From JANJUB01 sp964586225 (GTDB taxonomy: Bacteria; Armatimonadota; Fimbriimonadia; Fimbriimonadales; Fimbriimonadaceae), in the NCBI GenBank assembly GCA_964586225.1, contig CAZPHD010000007.1:20184-84183 (forward strand): a DNA stretch of 64,000 nt, written 5' to 3'. Positions 19,439-26,520 of the stretch are shown here, piece after piece (the stretch's first letter is position 1; every line of letters starts with the position of its first letter). The position numbers and the translations under genes were made by a program. The notes beneath the pieces were generated by a model. It was given only the letters and a program-made list of their open reading frames with translations, was not told the origin of the DNA and made no database searches.

Positions 19439-20350
19439 ATGAGGTCAATGGATCAGAAGCAAGTTTTTCGACGCCTGTGTCGGGGCGGGCCTTTTGATGA
19501 CCTTGACTTGTTGATGCACGAGGGGCGATGTATCGTTCATGGGCTGAGGCTGCCCACAATGGAGTTGCCCCGCCGCTTGTTCGGACTGGGCGATGGTCTC
19601 CGGTTTGTGTCCGATCGTCAGCACTTTAAACGCAAGACGTTGGAAGGGGTCGAGTTCCACAATTGCGACTTCACCGAACTTGCGTTATCACGGTCAACAG
19701 TGAGGAATTGTGTTTTTAAGAATTGCAAGCTTGAGGGCATTTTCATCTATCGCTCTCGTATTTCTAATTGTGTCTTTCACAAATGCAGCTTGCGTGATAC
19801 TGCATTTGGCGGAAATAATGTGACCTGGCCGGTTCCACCGAACGAATTCGACGAAGTGATGTTTGATCAGTGCGACTTCCGCGGAAGCGCTCACGGATGC
19901 GTACTATACACGGCATGTTCATTTCGACAATGCAGCTTCAAGACGACATTTCCAGGTGCCGTATTCACTAACTGCTCGTTTGAAGGGAGACTCGACGAAG
20001 TCATCTTTCATGGGCAGAATCTCGACTTTCCGAAGATGCCTCCGAACCTCATGGCCGGATGTGATCTCTCGACGGCCGATATCCGCCATTGCCGGTTTGT
20101 CGACATGAGTGTGAATCCTGCCATCTTCGGCGAGAACCAGGATGTCCTCATTCTCTGGAATGGGCCAGAGGATTGGAGACGATGGTTAGAGGGTGGTCAC
20201 ATCGAATGCACAGAGGGCAACTGCGCTTTCGTGGAGATTATGATCGATGGCCGTAGCCGACCCGACGTAGCCAGCCGAAGTAATCTTTCGGAATTGTTCA
20301 CTCAGAAGGAGATCGAGGCACTTGAGTCAATATCTCAAGGAGTTCTATAA
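19439..20350 (+). CDS. Pentapeptide-like repeat protein, candidate RHS immunity protein
   Basis: A 303-residue protein rich in degenerate pentapeptide repeats: LEGVEFHNCDFTELALSRST, then VRNCVFKNCKLEGIF, ISNCVFHKCSLRDTAF, MFDQCDFRGS and FRQCSFKTTF, with C or F every five residues. Such repeats fold as a right-handed quadrilateral beta-helix. The gene begins 14 bases after the RHS stop, so it is the first candidate for cognate immunity. It is visibly more AT-rich than its neighbours, a sign of transfer. A second ATG at 19448 is possible. The C-terminal 60 residues (LFTQKEIEALESISQG) are not repetitive. Confidence 0.75.
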   Translation: MRSMDQKQVFRRLCRGGPFDDLDLLMHEGRCIVHGLRLPTMELPRRLFGLGDGLRFVSDRQHFKRKTLEGVEFHNCDFTELALSRSTVRNCVFKNCKLEGIFIYRSRISNCVFHKCSLRDTAFGGNNVTWPVPPNEFDEVMFDQCDFRGSAHGCVLYTACSFRQCSFKTTFPGAVFTNCSFEGRLDEVIFHGQNLDFPKMPPNLMAGCDLSTADIRHCRFVDMSVNPAIFGENQDVLILWNGPEDWRRWLEGGHIECTEGNCAFVEIMIDGRSRPDVASRSNLSELFTQKEIEALESISQGVL

Positions 20351-20413
20351 TGCCTTGGACGTGAGGCACGCTTCTAGTCGTGTTTCCGGAATTGGACGCA
20401 TAAGGTTTTAAGA

Positions 20414-20827
20414 ATGCAGACGCCAGCTGTTCGAGGTATTAACACGTCCCACTTTGGAATTGAAAGTGGCTTCCGCGATAGACACTACTTCACCAACTTG
20501 GCTAAGCGAAAGGGCAACCTGGCGAAGATTGTCGTTTATTGCCCAGACAATACGAAGCGAACCATCGTAGGACACACCGATGTTAGGATCGAGCCACCTT
20601 ACTGGTCGCTACTCTTCCTTAACGGCTTCGTGAGCGGCATCCCCATCCTCTCAGAACCCATCGTCACTTACGAGTTTCGCGAACTGAAGCTGCTGGTTGC
20701 CAAGCACATTCGACGGGTGAGGCACTCCATCGCGGGTGGAGGGCCTGAACTGAAGGAGCTCCTTGAGCGAGCGACCACATTCGATGACCTGCTCGACATT
20801 GTGCATCCCCAGCCAGAAAGGACGTAA
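20414..20827 (+). CDS. Hypothetical protein of the RHS island
   Basis: A 137-residue soluble protein with no recognised domain. Visible features are a basic N-terminus (YFTNLAKRKGNLAKIVVY), a hydrophobic patch (PPYWSLLFLNGFVSGIPIL) that may be buried, and a helical C-terminus (ELKELLERATTFDDLLDI). AAGG lies 8 bases before the ATG. It sits between two immunity-type genes downstream of an RHS toxin, so an immunity role is the simplest guess. It could also be the remnant partner of a displaced toxin tip. Confidence 0.6.
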   Translation: MQTPAVRGINTSHFGIESGFRDRHYFTNLAKRKGNLAKIVVYCPDNTKRTIVGHTDVRIEPPYWSLLFLNGFVSGIPILSEPIVTYEFRELKLLVAKHIRRVRHSIAGGGPELKELLERATTFDDLLDIVHPQPERT

Positions 20828-20834
20828 CCGCAAC

Positions 20835-21299
20835 ATGGCACGCAAGAGATTGACTGTTGGTTCTGTCGCCCGGGTGATGGAACTGGATGAAAGGCAGATC
20901 CTCGCTCACTATGTACATGCAGGCGAGCGTGGTCCCTTCGTGCAGCTGTACCGCTGTCCGCAAAACTGGAGCGACACCCAGGGCTGGGCGGATTGCGAGA
21001 AGGTGCTGACTCCAGTCATTGTCGGAATCGGCGCAGCGGTTGGTTCGGGGCGATGGCCGCTGATTGGCCACATTCCGCCAGAACCATTCGTCTATCCGAC
21101 CTACTTGATGAATGCGGGGCCGAGAAGTTGGTATGTGTTTGATGGCACGAGCGAGAGATTCCTAGGAGACTCGGTTCCCGCGGAACTCCAACAGCTCGAA
21201 CACCTGTCCGTGTGGTCCGCCGAACTCCTGGAAGAGCGGCTACAGACCGGGATCAACTTGCTTTCCTACGAGCGGATTCGAAACTGGCCCGAGCGCTGA
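20835..21299 (+). CDS. Imm26-family immunity protein
   Basis: A 154-residue cytoplasmic protein that matches the Imm26 pattern from memory: RLTVGSVARVMELDERQ at the start, then GPFVQLY, LTPVIVGIGAAVGSGRWPLI with GHIPPEPFVYPTYL, WYVFDG and VWSAELLEERLQTGIN. Imm26 proteins neutralise toxin tips of polymorphic toxin systems and are also common in multi-immunity arrays. The start at 20835 removes a spurious upstream extension. GAAAGGA lies 12 bases upstream. It closes the island; purD follows after 37 bases. The family call rests on motif resemblance only. Confidence 0.72.
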   Translation: MARKRLTVGSVARVMELDERQILAHYVHAGERGPFVQLYRCPQNWSDTQGWADCEKVLTPVIVGIGAAVGSGRWPLIGHIPPEPFVYPTYLMNAGPRSWYVFDGTSERFLGDSVPAELQQLEHLSVWSAELLEERLQTGINLLSYERIRNWPER

Positions 21300-21336
21300 C
21301 GGCCCTTCGCTAGCCATTCCGGGTACCACACTCAGC

Positions 21337-22629
21337 ATGCGGATTCTGATCATCGGCGGCGGCGGTCGCGAGCATGCCCACGCTTGGAAGCTAGCCCAAG
21401 AGCACACTATCTACGTCTGCCCCGGTAATCCCGGCATCGCCGAAGTCGCCGAATGCATCGTCGGCGATCCTCTCTCCACCGCCGTCCAACTCCGCCCGGA
21501 CCTGGTGGTCATCGGCCCCGAAAATCCGCTTATCGAAGGCCTCGCCGACCGCATGCGCATCGAAGGACTCACCGTCTTCGGCCCTGGCGAGGACGGCGCA
21601 CAGCACGAAGCCAGCAAGGCCTTCTCCAAGTCCCTCATGCAAGCGGCCGGCGTGCCGACCGCCCCCTTCACGATCCACACCGACGCCGACCAAGCACGAC
21701 AAGCCGCCAAGGCCCGCTTTGACGCCGGTCAGTCCGTCGCCGTCAAAGCCAGCGGGGCTGCGCTTGGCAAAGGCGTTGTCGTATGCGACACCTACGAGGA
21801 CGCCGACGACGCCATCGCCATGATGCTCGAAGACGACGAACTCGGCGAAGCCGGCCGCACCATCGTCATCGAGGACCGGCTGCGCGGCTGGGAGTTCAGC
21901 CTGCTCAGCGTGGTCAGCGGCACCGAGTTCGTCAGCCTCCCCGTCGCCCAAGATTACAAGCGCGCCCTCGACGGCGACCGCGGCCCGAACACCGGCGGCA
22001 TGGGCACCTACTCGCCAGTCGCCAAGGTGGATGACGCGCTGATCCGCAAGACCGAGGACCAGATCGTCCGCCCGATCCTCGCGGCCATGCAAGCGCAAGG
22101 CATCGACTACCGCGGCGTGCTGTTTTCGGGGGTCATGGTGGTGGACGGCGAGCCGATGTGCCTGGAGTACAACGTGCGCTTTGGCGACCCCGAAACGCAG
22201 TCGGTGATGCGCCGCCTGGGACCGGGGCTGGGGGAGTTGCTCTTGGCCGCCGCAAAGGGGCAGCCGCTTCCCGCCATTGGCACCGAAGCCCCCGCCGCGG
22301 TGACCGTTGTGCTCGCCAGCGCTGGCTATCCGGGAGCCTATGAGAAAGGCATTCCCATCCAAATCCCTGATGCTCTGGATGAGGCAGTAGTGGTGTTCCA
22401 TGCGGGGACGGCGCTGCGTCGGGACGAACCCACCGACGCCCTCATGGGCTCTCCGGAATCTGAAATCATCAATCTGAAATCTGAAATCGTCACGTCCGGC
22501 GGTCGCGTTCTCGGCGTCAGCGCGACCGGCGCCACCGTCGCCGAAGCCCGCGCCAGAGCCTACGCCGCCGCCGACCGAATCGAGTTCGAAGGCAAGATGT
22601 TCCGCCGCGATATCGCCTCCGAACAGTAA
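21337..22629 (+). CDS. purD: Phosphoribosylamine-glycine ligase
   Basis: A 430-residue ATP-grasp enzyme of purine synthesis (GAR synthetase). It starts MRILIIGGGGREHAHAWKL. ATP-grasp segments include AVKASGAALGKGVVVCDTY, EDRLRGWEFSLLSVVSG, QDYKRALDGDRGPNTGGMG and EYNVRFGDPETQ. Near residues 373-386 it carries an insertion (SEIINLKSEIV) encoded by a heptamer repeat. It lies between FHAGTALRRDE and SGGRVLGVSATG, segments that are nearly adjacent in other PurD proteins. The reading frame is intact, so the insert is tolerated in a surface loop. mqnA follows after 10 bases. Confidence 0.95.
   Translation: MRILIIGGGGREHAHAWKLAQEHTIYVCPGNPGIAEVAECIVGDPLSTAVQLRPDLVVIGPENPLIEGLADRMRIEGLTVFGPGEDGAQHEASKAFSKSLMQAAGVPTAPFTIHTDADQARQAAKARFDAGQSVAVKASGAALGKGVVVCDTYEDADDAIAMMLEDDELGEAGRTIVIEDRLRGWEFSLLSVVSGTEFVSLPVAQDYKRALDGDRGPNTGGMGTYSPVAKVDDALIRKTEDQIVRPILAAMQAQGIDYRGVLFSGVMVVDGEPMCLEYNVRFGDPETQSVMRRLGPGLGELLLAAAKGQPLPAIGTEAPAAVTVVLASAGYPGAYEKGIPIQIPDALDEAVVVFHAGTALRRDEPTDALMGSPESEIINLKSEIVTSGGRVLGVSATGATVAEARARAYAAADRIEFEGKMFRRDIASEQ
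22457..22491 (+). repeat. Heptamer tandem repeat inside purD
   Basis: Five units with exact period 7: AATCTGA, AATCATC, AATCTGA, AATCTGA, AATCGTC. They encode an extra loop in PurD. Confidence 0.85.
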
Positions 22630-22639
22630 ACTCTGAAAC

Positions 22640-23461
22640 GTGAGCTACGCCGTTGGTTGCGTGCCCTATCTAAACGCCAAGCCCATGGTGTGGCCGTTCC
22701 GCGCGGATGGTTCACCCGTCCAAGTCCGCTTCGATGTCCCCTCGCGACTCCCCGCGATGCTCGATGCGGGCGAAGTCCAAGCCATCCTCGTTAGCAGCAT
22801 CGAATCGCTAAGGCGCCCCCGCGCGGCCGACGGCGTCTCGATCTCGAGCCGCGGTCCAGTCGCGAGCGTACGCATGTTCAGCCGCGTTCCTTTCGGCCAG
22901 ATCGAACGGCTCGCCCTCGATCAAAGCTCGATGACCAGCAACGCCCTCGGCCAGATCCTGCTCGCCGAGCTCCACGGCGTCCGACCCCAAACTCGCACCT
23001 TGCCGAACGACCTCGAGATCATGCTTTCGCAGGCCGACGCGGGCATCCTCATCGGCGACGCCGGCATGCGCACTGACGGTACAGGTCTGTACGTGATGGA
23101 CCTGGGCGAAGCCTGGGCCGCGCTGACCGGGCTGCCGTTTGTGTGGGCGCTGTGGGTCGGCGGATCGGAACTTGATGCCGGGCTAGCCGTTCACTTGGCC
23201 ACTGCCCCGCCGACGACGCTGGGGGTTTTGGAAAGCGTGCTGCCGCAGTTTGCTACCGAATCGGGATTTGACATCGCGACCGCCCGCCACTACTTTACCG
23301 AGATCATGGACTACGGCTTTGGCGACGAGCATTGCCGCGGACTGGCCGCATTTGCTGACCGAATCACACATCATGGCCTCGCGCAGGACCTCCGCATGCC
23401 CGAGTTCGTGGGGTTCAACGCAACTGCAGCGCCTGGATCGGGTTTCCATCGGGGTCGGTGA
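22640..23461 (+). CDS. mqnA: Chorismate dehydratase of the futalosine menaquinone pathway
   Basis: A 273-residue periplasmic-binding-fold enzyme that dehydrates chorismate to 3-enolpyruvoyl-benzoate, the first step of futalosine-route menaquinone synthesis. It shows VGCVPYLNAKPMVW, PSRLPAMLDAGEVQAILVSS, the serine-rich LALDQSSMTSNALGQILL, ILIGDAGMR and LPFVWALWVGG. The start is GTG at 22640, giving MSYAVGCVPYLNA, the family N-terminus. It follows purD by 10 bases, possibly co-transcribed. Its last 47 bases overlap the convergent VOC gene. No other mqn genes are in the window. Confidence 0.92.
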   Translation: MSYAVGCVPYLNAKPMVWPFRADGSPVQVRFDVPSRLPAMLDAGEVQAILVSSIESLRRPRAADGVSISSRGPVASVRMFSRVPFGQIERLALDQSSMTSNALGQILLAELHGVRPQTRTLPNDLEIMLSQADAGILIGDAGMRTDGTGLYVMDLGEAWAALTGLPFVWALWVGGSELDAGLAVHLATAPPTTLGVLESVLPQFATESGFDIATARHYFTEIMDYGFGDEHCRGLAAFADRITHHGLAQDLRMPEFVGFNATAAPGSGFHRGR

Positions 23462-23771
23462 ACGTATACACCGCACCACTCGGCACGTCATGGAACCCGT
23501 GATCGGTTCCACCCCCGGCCAACACCGCCGCCTGCAAGGCCTCGACATCGTCGGTCATCAGCCCGAGATACCAGCCGCGTCCTTCTTCGCCGCAAGGCCC
23601 CTCTGCCTCTGCTAGCCGAGAGTGAAGCGCAACCACCGCTCCGCCAACCTCAAGCTCGGTCCAATGCGGCGACTCAAACCGAAGCGTCAGCCCCAGCGTA
23701 TCGCGATAAAACTCCACCGCACGCGCCATGTCCGAAACCTGGCACCACGTCTTGCCCAACCCCGTAATCAT
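23415..23771 (-). CDS. VOC-family (glyoxalase/dioxygenase fold) protein
   Basis: A 118-residue vicinal-oxygen-chelate protein. It shows the paired beta-alpha-beta modules: TWCQVSDMARAVEFYRDTLG, then LRFESPHWTELEVGGAVVAL, and a second half ending VYTFTDPDGNPIQALQL. The metal-binding glutamate of the first module is in WTELEVGG, and the DPDGNPI turn is typical. The reaction is unknown; lactoylglutathione lyase-like or resistance-type functions are possible. It overlaps mqnA tail-to-tail and is divergent from corA. Confidence 0.85.
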   Translation of the reverse strand: MITGLGKTWCQVSDMARAVEFYRDTLGLTLRFESPHWTELEVGGAVVALHSRLAEAEGPCGEEGRGWYLGLMTDDVEALQAAVLAGGGTDHGFHDVPSGAVYTFTDPDGNPIQALQLR

Positions 23772-23809
23772 GTGCCCACTTTAGCACGCGCGGATCGTCC
23801 ATACGCTAC

Positions 23810-24775
23810 GTGGATGCTCCGTTTGTCGTGCATGGAGTCTGCTTCGATCAACCTGAGATATCTCAGGACCGCGAAGCTCTGATCGACGCGTATCGCTCGC
23901 GGCGGAGCTTTGTGTGGATCGACATTTTTGCGCACGACATCCCGGCCACCCGCAAGTTTCTGGAAGCCGAGTTTCGATTCCACCCGCTCGAAGTTGAAGA
24001 TGCGCTCAGCGATCAGGAACGACCTGCGCTTCGCGCCGACGAGACCGACATCTTTCTGGTCGCCCCCGCGGTGGTGCTGGGGCAATCGACCGAACGATTC
24101 GTCGAAGTTTCCTTCTTTGTCGATGCGTTCAGCGTCGTGACCGTGACTACCCATCCGGCGCCCTTGCTCGACTCTTGGCGTGAGCGTTGTCTGCGCCGCC
24201 CAGATGCCCACACGGACTCCATCAAGCTCCTCCATTCGCTCCTGGACGAAATCGTCGATGGCTACTTCCCGGCTGTCGACCTCCTCGGCGACAACATTGA
24301 CGACCTAGAGGACCAGCTCTATCTCGGCGCGCATATCGACATCGGGCATGCCTTGGCCTTCAAACGTCGCCTGCTGGAGTTGCGTCGGAATCTGGTGCCC
24401 GTTCGCGATATCCTGAACCAACTGCTGCGGCGCGATTTCGCGTTCATGGATGCCGAAGACCGCAAGTATTTCCAGGACGTCTATGACCACACCTTGCGGA
24501 TTCTTGAAGATATTGACCTGCAGCGCGACCTCTTGTCGTCCGTGCTGGATGCTCAAGTTTCGATCACCTCGAATCGGCTGAACGAGGTCATGCGGCGCTT
24601 GACCGTCATCTCGACGGTGCTCATGACCGGGGCGTTTGTGGCGGGCGTGTATGGAATGAACTTCGCGTTCATGCCGGAGTTGCATTGGACGCTCGGCTAC
24701 CCCTTCTCCATAGGCCTCATGGTTGCGCTGGGCGCGCTCGAAGTCTGGTGGTTCCGCCGCAAGGGATACCTCTAG
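23810..24775 (+). CDS. corA: CorA-family divalent cation transporter
   Basis: A 321-residue CorA-type Mg2+ (or Co2+) channel. A large N-terminal cytoplasmic domain is followed by a long stalk helix (about 190-265) and two C-terminal membrane segments. The pore signature YGMNF is at the end of the first (TVLMTGAFVAGVYGMNF). The second ends in the basic WWFRRKGYL. The start is GTG at 23810, directly before the conserved VDAPFVVHGVCFD region. It shares a 4-base stop overlap (CTAG) with the convergent metallophosphatase. Confidence 0.93.
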   Translation: MDAPFVVHGVCFDQPEISQDREALIDAYRSRRSFVWIDIFAHDIPATRKFLEAEFRFHPLEVEDALSDQERPALRADETDIFLVAPAVVLGQSTERFVEVSFFVDAFSVVTVTTHPAPLLDSWRERCLRRPDAHTDSIKLLHSLLDEIVDGYFPAVDLLGDNIDDLEDQLYLGAHIDIGHALAFKRRLLELRRNLVPVRDILNQLLRRDFAFMDAEDRKYFQDVYDHTLRILEDIDLQRDLLSSVLDAQVSITSNRLNEVMRRLTVISTVLMTGAFVAGVYGMNFAFMPELHWTLGYPFSIGLMVALGALEVWWFRRKGYL

Positions 24776-25512
24776 CGAAGCGCAGGGGGGTCTTTTACCG
24801 CGCTCCCGCCCAGCTCCCTCAAACCACCCACCAACGCACCACCTTCCCACCGATAGACGCCCACAAACCGCCCATGCGAACCGCCCTGCGCGATCCAGGT
24901 GTCGCCCACACGCTGAGGTACCTCGAGCACCGTGTGCGAATGTCCGCCGAGGATCACGTCGATCCCCGCCACCGTAGATGCCAACTCCAGATCTCGTCGG
25001 TGTCCGATGTGCGTCAGCGCGATCACCACATCCACCTGGGGCCGCAACACTGCCACCACCTCCCGCGCCGTCGAGATCGGATCGTCCCACAGATAGGCGC
25101 TCGCCGCTTGCGTCTTCATGCGAGACGTCACCATGGGCACCATCACGCCGAATACTCCTACCCGGAAGCCTGCGCACGCCAGAATCTCCCACGGTGGAAG
25201 GGGCGGCTTGTCTTGCTTAGCCCGCAAGTTAGCGCAAAGCACGGGATGGCGGTGCCCCGCGATCTTCGCGCGAAAAGCGGCGGGCAAGACGTGCGTCTCC
25301 CGATTGCCCAACACGCTCCCATCGCATCCTGCCTCCGCCAATCGCTCCCACGCCGCCTCTGGTTTGAGCGGAACACCTAGATTGCCGGTCTTGATTGCGT
25401 CGCCGCTGTCGAAGTAGAGCGTGTCAGGTTCCTCATCCTTGAGCGCTCGCAACCACGCCGCCCGCTCGGCATCGAGCGTTCCGTGGAAATCGTTGGTGTG
25501 GATGATTCGCAT
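24772..25512 (-). CDS. Metallophosphoesterase (5'-nucleotidase catalytic domain only)
   Basis: A 246-residue calcineurin-like phosphoesterase resembling the N-terminal catalytic domain of UshA/5'-nucleotidases. Metal ligands are in IIHTNDFHG, DSGDAIKTG, VLGNRETH, IALTHIG and LGGHSH. There is no signal peptide and no C-terminal nucleotide-specificity domain. A separate gene at 62085-62672 encodes that missing type of domain. It is likely cytoplasmic as drawn, and its substrate is unknown. Confidence 0.88.
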   Translation of the reverse strand: MRIIHTNDFHGTLDAERAAWLRALKDEEPDTLYFDSGDAIKTGNLGVPLKPEAAWERLAEAGCDGSVLGNRETHVLPAAFRAKIAGHRHPVLCANLRAKQDKPPLPPWEILACAGFRVGVFGVMVPMVTSRMKTQAASAYLWDDPISTAREVVAVLRPQVDVVIALTHIGHRRDLELASTVAGIDVILGGHSHTVLEVPQRVGDTWIAQGGSHGRFVGVYRWEGGALVGGLRELGGSAVKDPPALR

Positions 25513-25523
25513 CGGCTTGCTGG

Positions 25524-25598
25524 GGTATGTGGGATGTCAAATCTCGGATGTCGCTAGGAAGGTCGTCCAGCGACATTCCACATCCGACATTCAGCATC
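25524..25598. repeat. Paired, inverted heptamer arrays in a spacer
   Basis: The left array (25524-25551) is GGTATGT, GGGATGT, CAAATCT, CGGATGT. The right array (25571-25598) is CGACATT, CCACATC, CGACATT, CAGCATC, the inverted form. A 19-base spacer separates them, and AGCGACAT can pair with ATGTCGCT. The surrounding 25513-25671 interval holds no gene. Confidence 0.75.
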
Positions 25599-25671
25599 AG
25601 TTTCGGCACGAAACGCAGCCGACTTGCATTCAGTCTAACGGATGCACCGACCGAGGTGCCAAAATGAACCT

Positions 25672-25929
25672 ATGAAGTCGCTGATTTCTCTCGCTCTTAT
25701 CGCTGGTCTCACCGTCTCCGCCTTCGCACAGGCTAAGACTCCAAAGGAGTTGCCCTGCCCGATCATGAAGGACCACAAGGTCAACATCGCCAAGGCGACC
25801 AAGGAGAAGATGTTCGCCGACTACAAGGGCCGCCGCTACTTCTTCTGCTGCGCCGGCTGCAAGCCCGCGTTCAACAAGAGCCCGGAGAAGTTCGCCAAGT
25901 CGCCGAGCATCCCGACTCCCAAGAAGTAA
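25672..25929 (+). CDS. Secreted YHS-domain protein
   Basis: An 85-residue protein with a signal peptide (MKSLISLALIAGLTVSAFAQ) and a YHS-type metal-binding module: LPCPIMKDHKVNIAKA, then FADYKGRRYFFCCAGCKPAF. The C...FCCAGC arrangement is that of YHS domains found beside copper or heavy-metal transporters. The C-terminus is a short Lys/Pro tail. Starts upstream of 25672 would break the signal peptide. It is followed by a terminator. A periplasmic metal-handling role is a reasonable inference, but no partner gene lies nearby. Confidence 0.82.
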   Translation: MKSLISLALIAGLTVSAFAQAKTPKELPCPIMKDHKVNIAKATKEKMFADYKGRRYFFCCAGCKPAFNKSPEKFAKSPSIPTPKK

Positions 25930-25954
25930 CTTCACCCTCCAAACCCACACACAC

Positions 25955-25990
25955 GGGGTCGCGGCGCTTGCGTTGCGGCCCCCGCTTTTT
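25955..25990 (+). terminator. Intrinsic terminator after the YHS gene
   Basis: GGGGTCGCGGC pairs with GTTGCGGCCCC (some G-T pairs) and is followed by GCTTTTT. Confidence 0.7.
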
Positions 25991-26036
25991 GGCCCGAAGT
26001 CCCATGGATGGGGTGCGTATGGGCGATAATGACGAC

Positions 26037-26480
26037 ATGGATTTGATGCAGTCGCTGCAATACAACTACCTCTTCCGTGGACTCCCGAAGGAAGTCACGC
26101 GAGGATTTGCCGCCCTGGCCACCCCGCGCACCTTCATGGGTGGCGACGTCATTATCCGGCAGTTCGACTACAACAGCGACCTGATCATCCTGCTCGAAGG
26201 CTACGCATCCATCAAGTCGTTCACAGGTGAAGTGCTCGCCGAATTCGGTCCGGGCAGCATGATCGGCGAGATTTCTCTCATTGACGAGCAGCCGCGCTCC
26301 GCGACCGTCGTCGCAAACGGCGAAGTCGAAGCCGCCGTCATCAGTTCCGAGTCGTTCAGAAGCATGATGACCTCCGACCCGCAAACCGCGGCGATGATCC
26401 TGTTGAACATCAGCCAAGTGCTCTGCCGACGCCTGAGATCAATGAATCTTCACGTCGATACGCTCACTCGCGAAGGTTAA
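26037..26480 (+). CDS. Cyclic-nucleotide-binding domain protein without DNA-binding domain
   Basis: A 147-residue single-domain cNMP-binding (CAP_ED) protein. The phosphate-binding cassette GEISLIDEQPRSATVVANG keeps the conserved Glu, Arg and Ser, so it should bind cAMP or cGMP. There is no helix-turn-helix after it; the protein ends MNLHVDTLTREG. ATG 26037 is chosen because a GATAAT box lies 12 bases upstream. ATG 26019 is an alternative, and the longer upstream frame runs into the preceding terminator. It may act as a regulatory subunit or signalling adaptor. Its partner is unknown. Confidence 0.82.
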   Translation: MDLMQSLQYNYLFRGLPKEVTRGFAALATPRTFMGGDVIIRQFDYNSDLIILLEGYASIKSFTGEVLAEFGPGSMIGEISLIDEQPRSATVVANGEVEAAVISSESFRSMMTSDPQTAAMILLNISQVLCRRLRSMNLHVDTLTREG

Positions 26481-26520
26481 GCTCAGGCATTGGCCTCCGC
26501 GAACCGAATATAACATCAGC

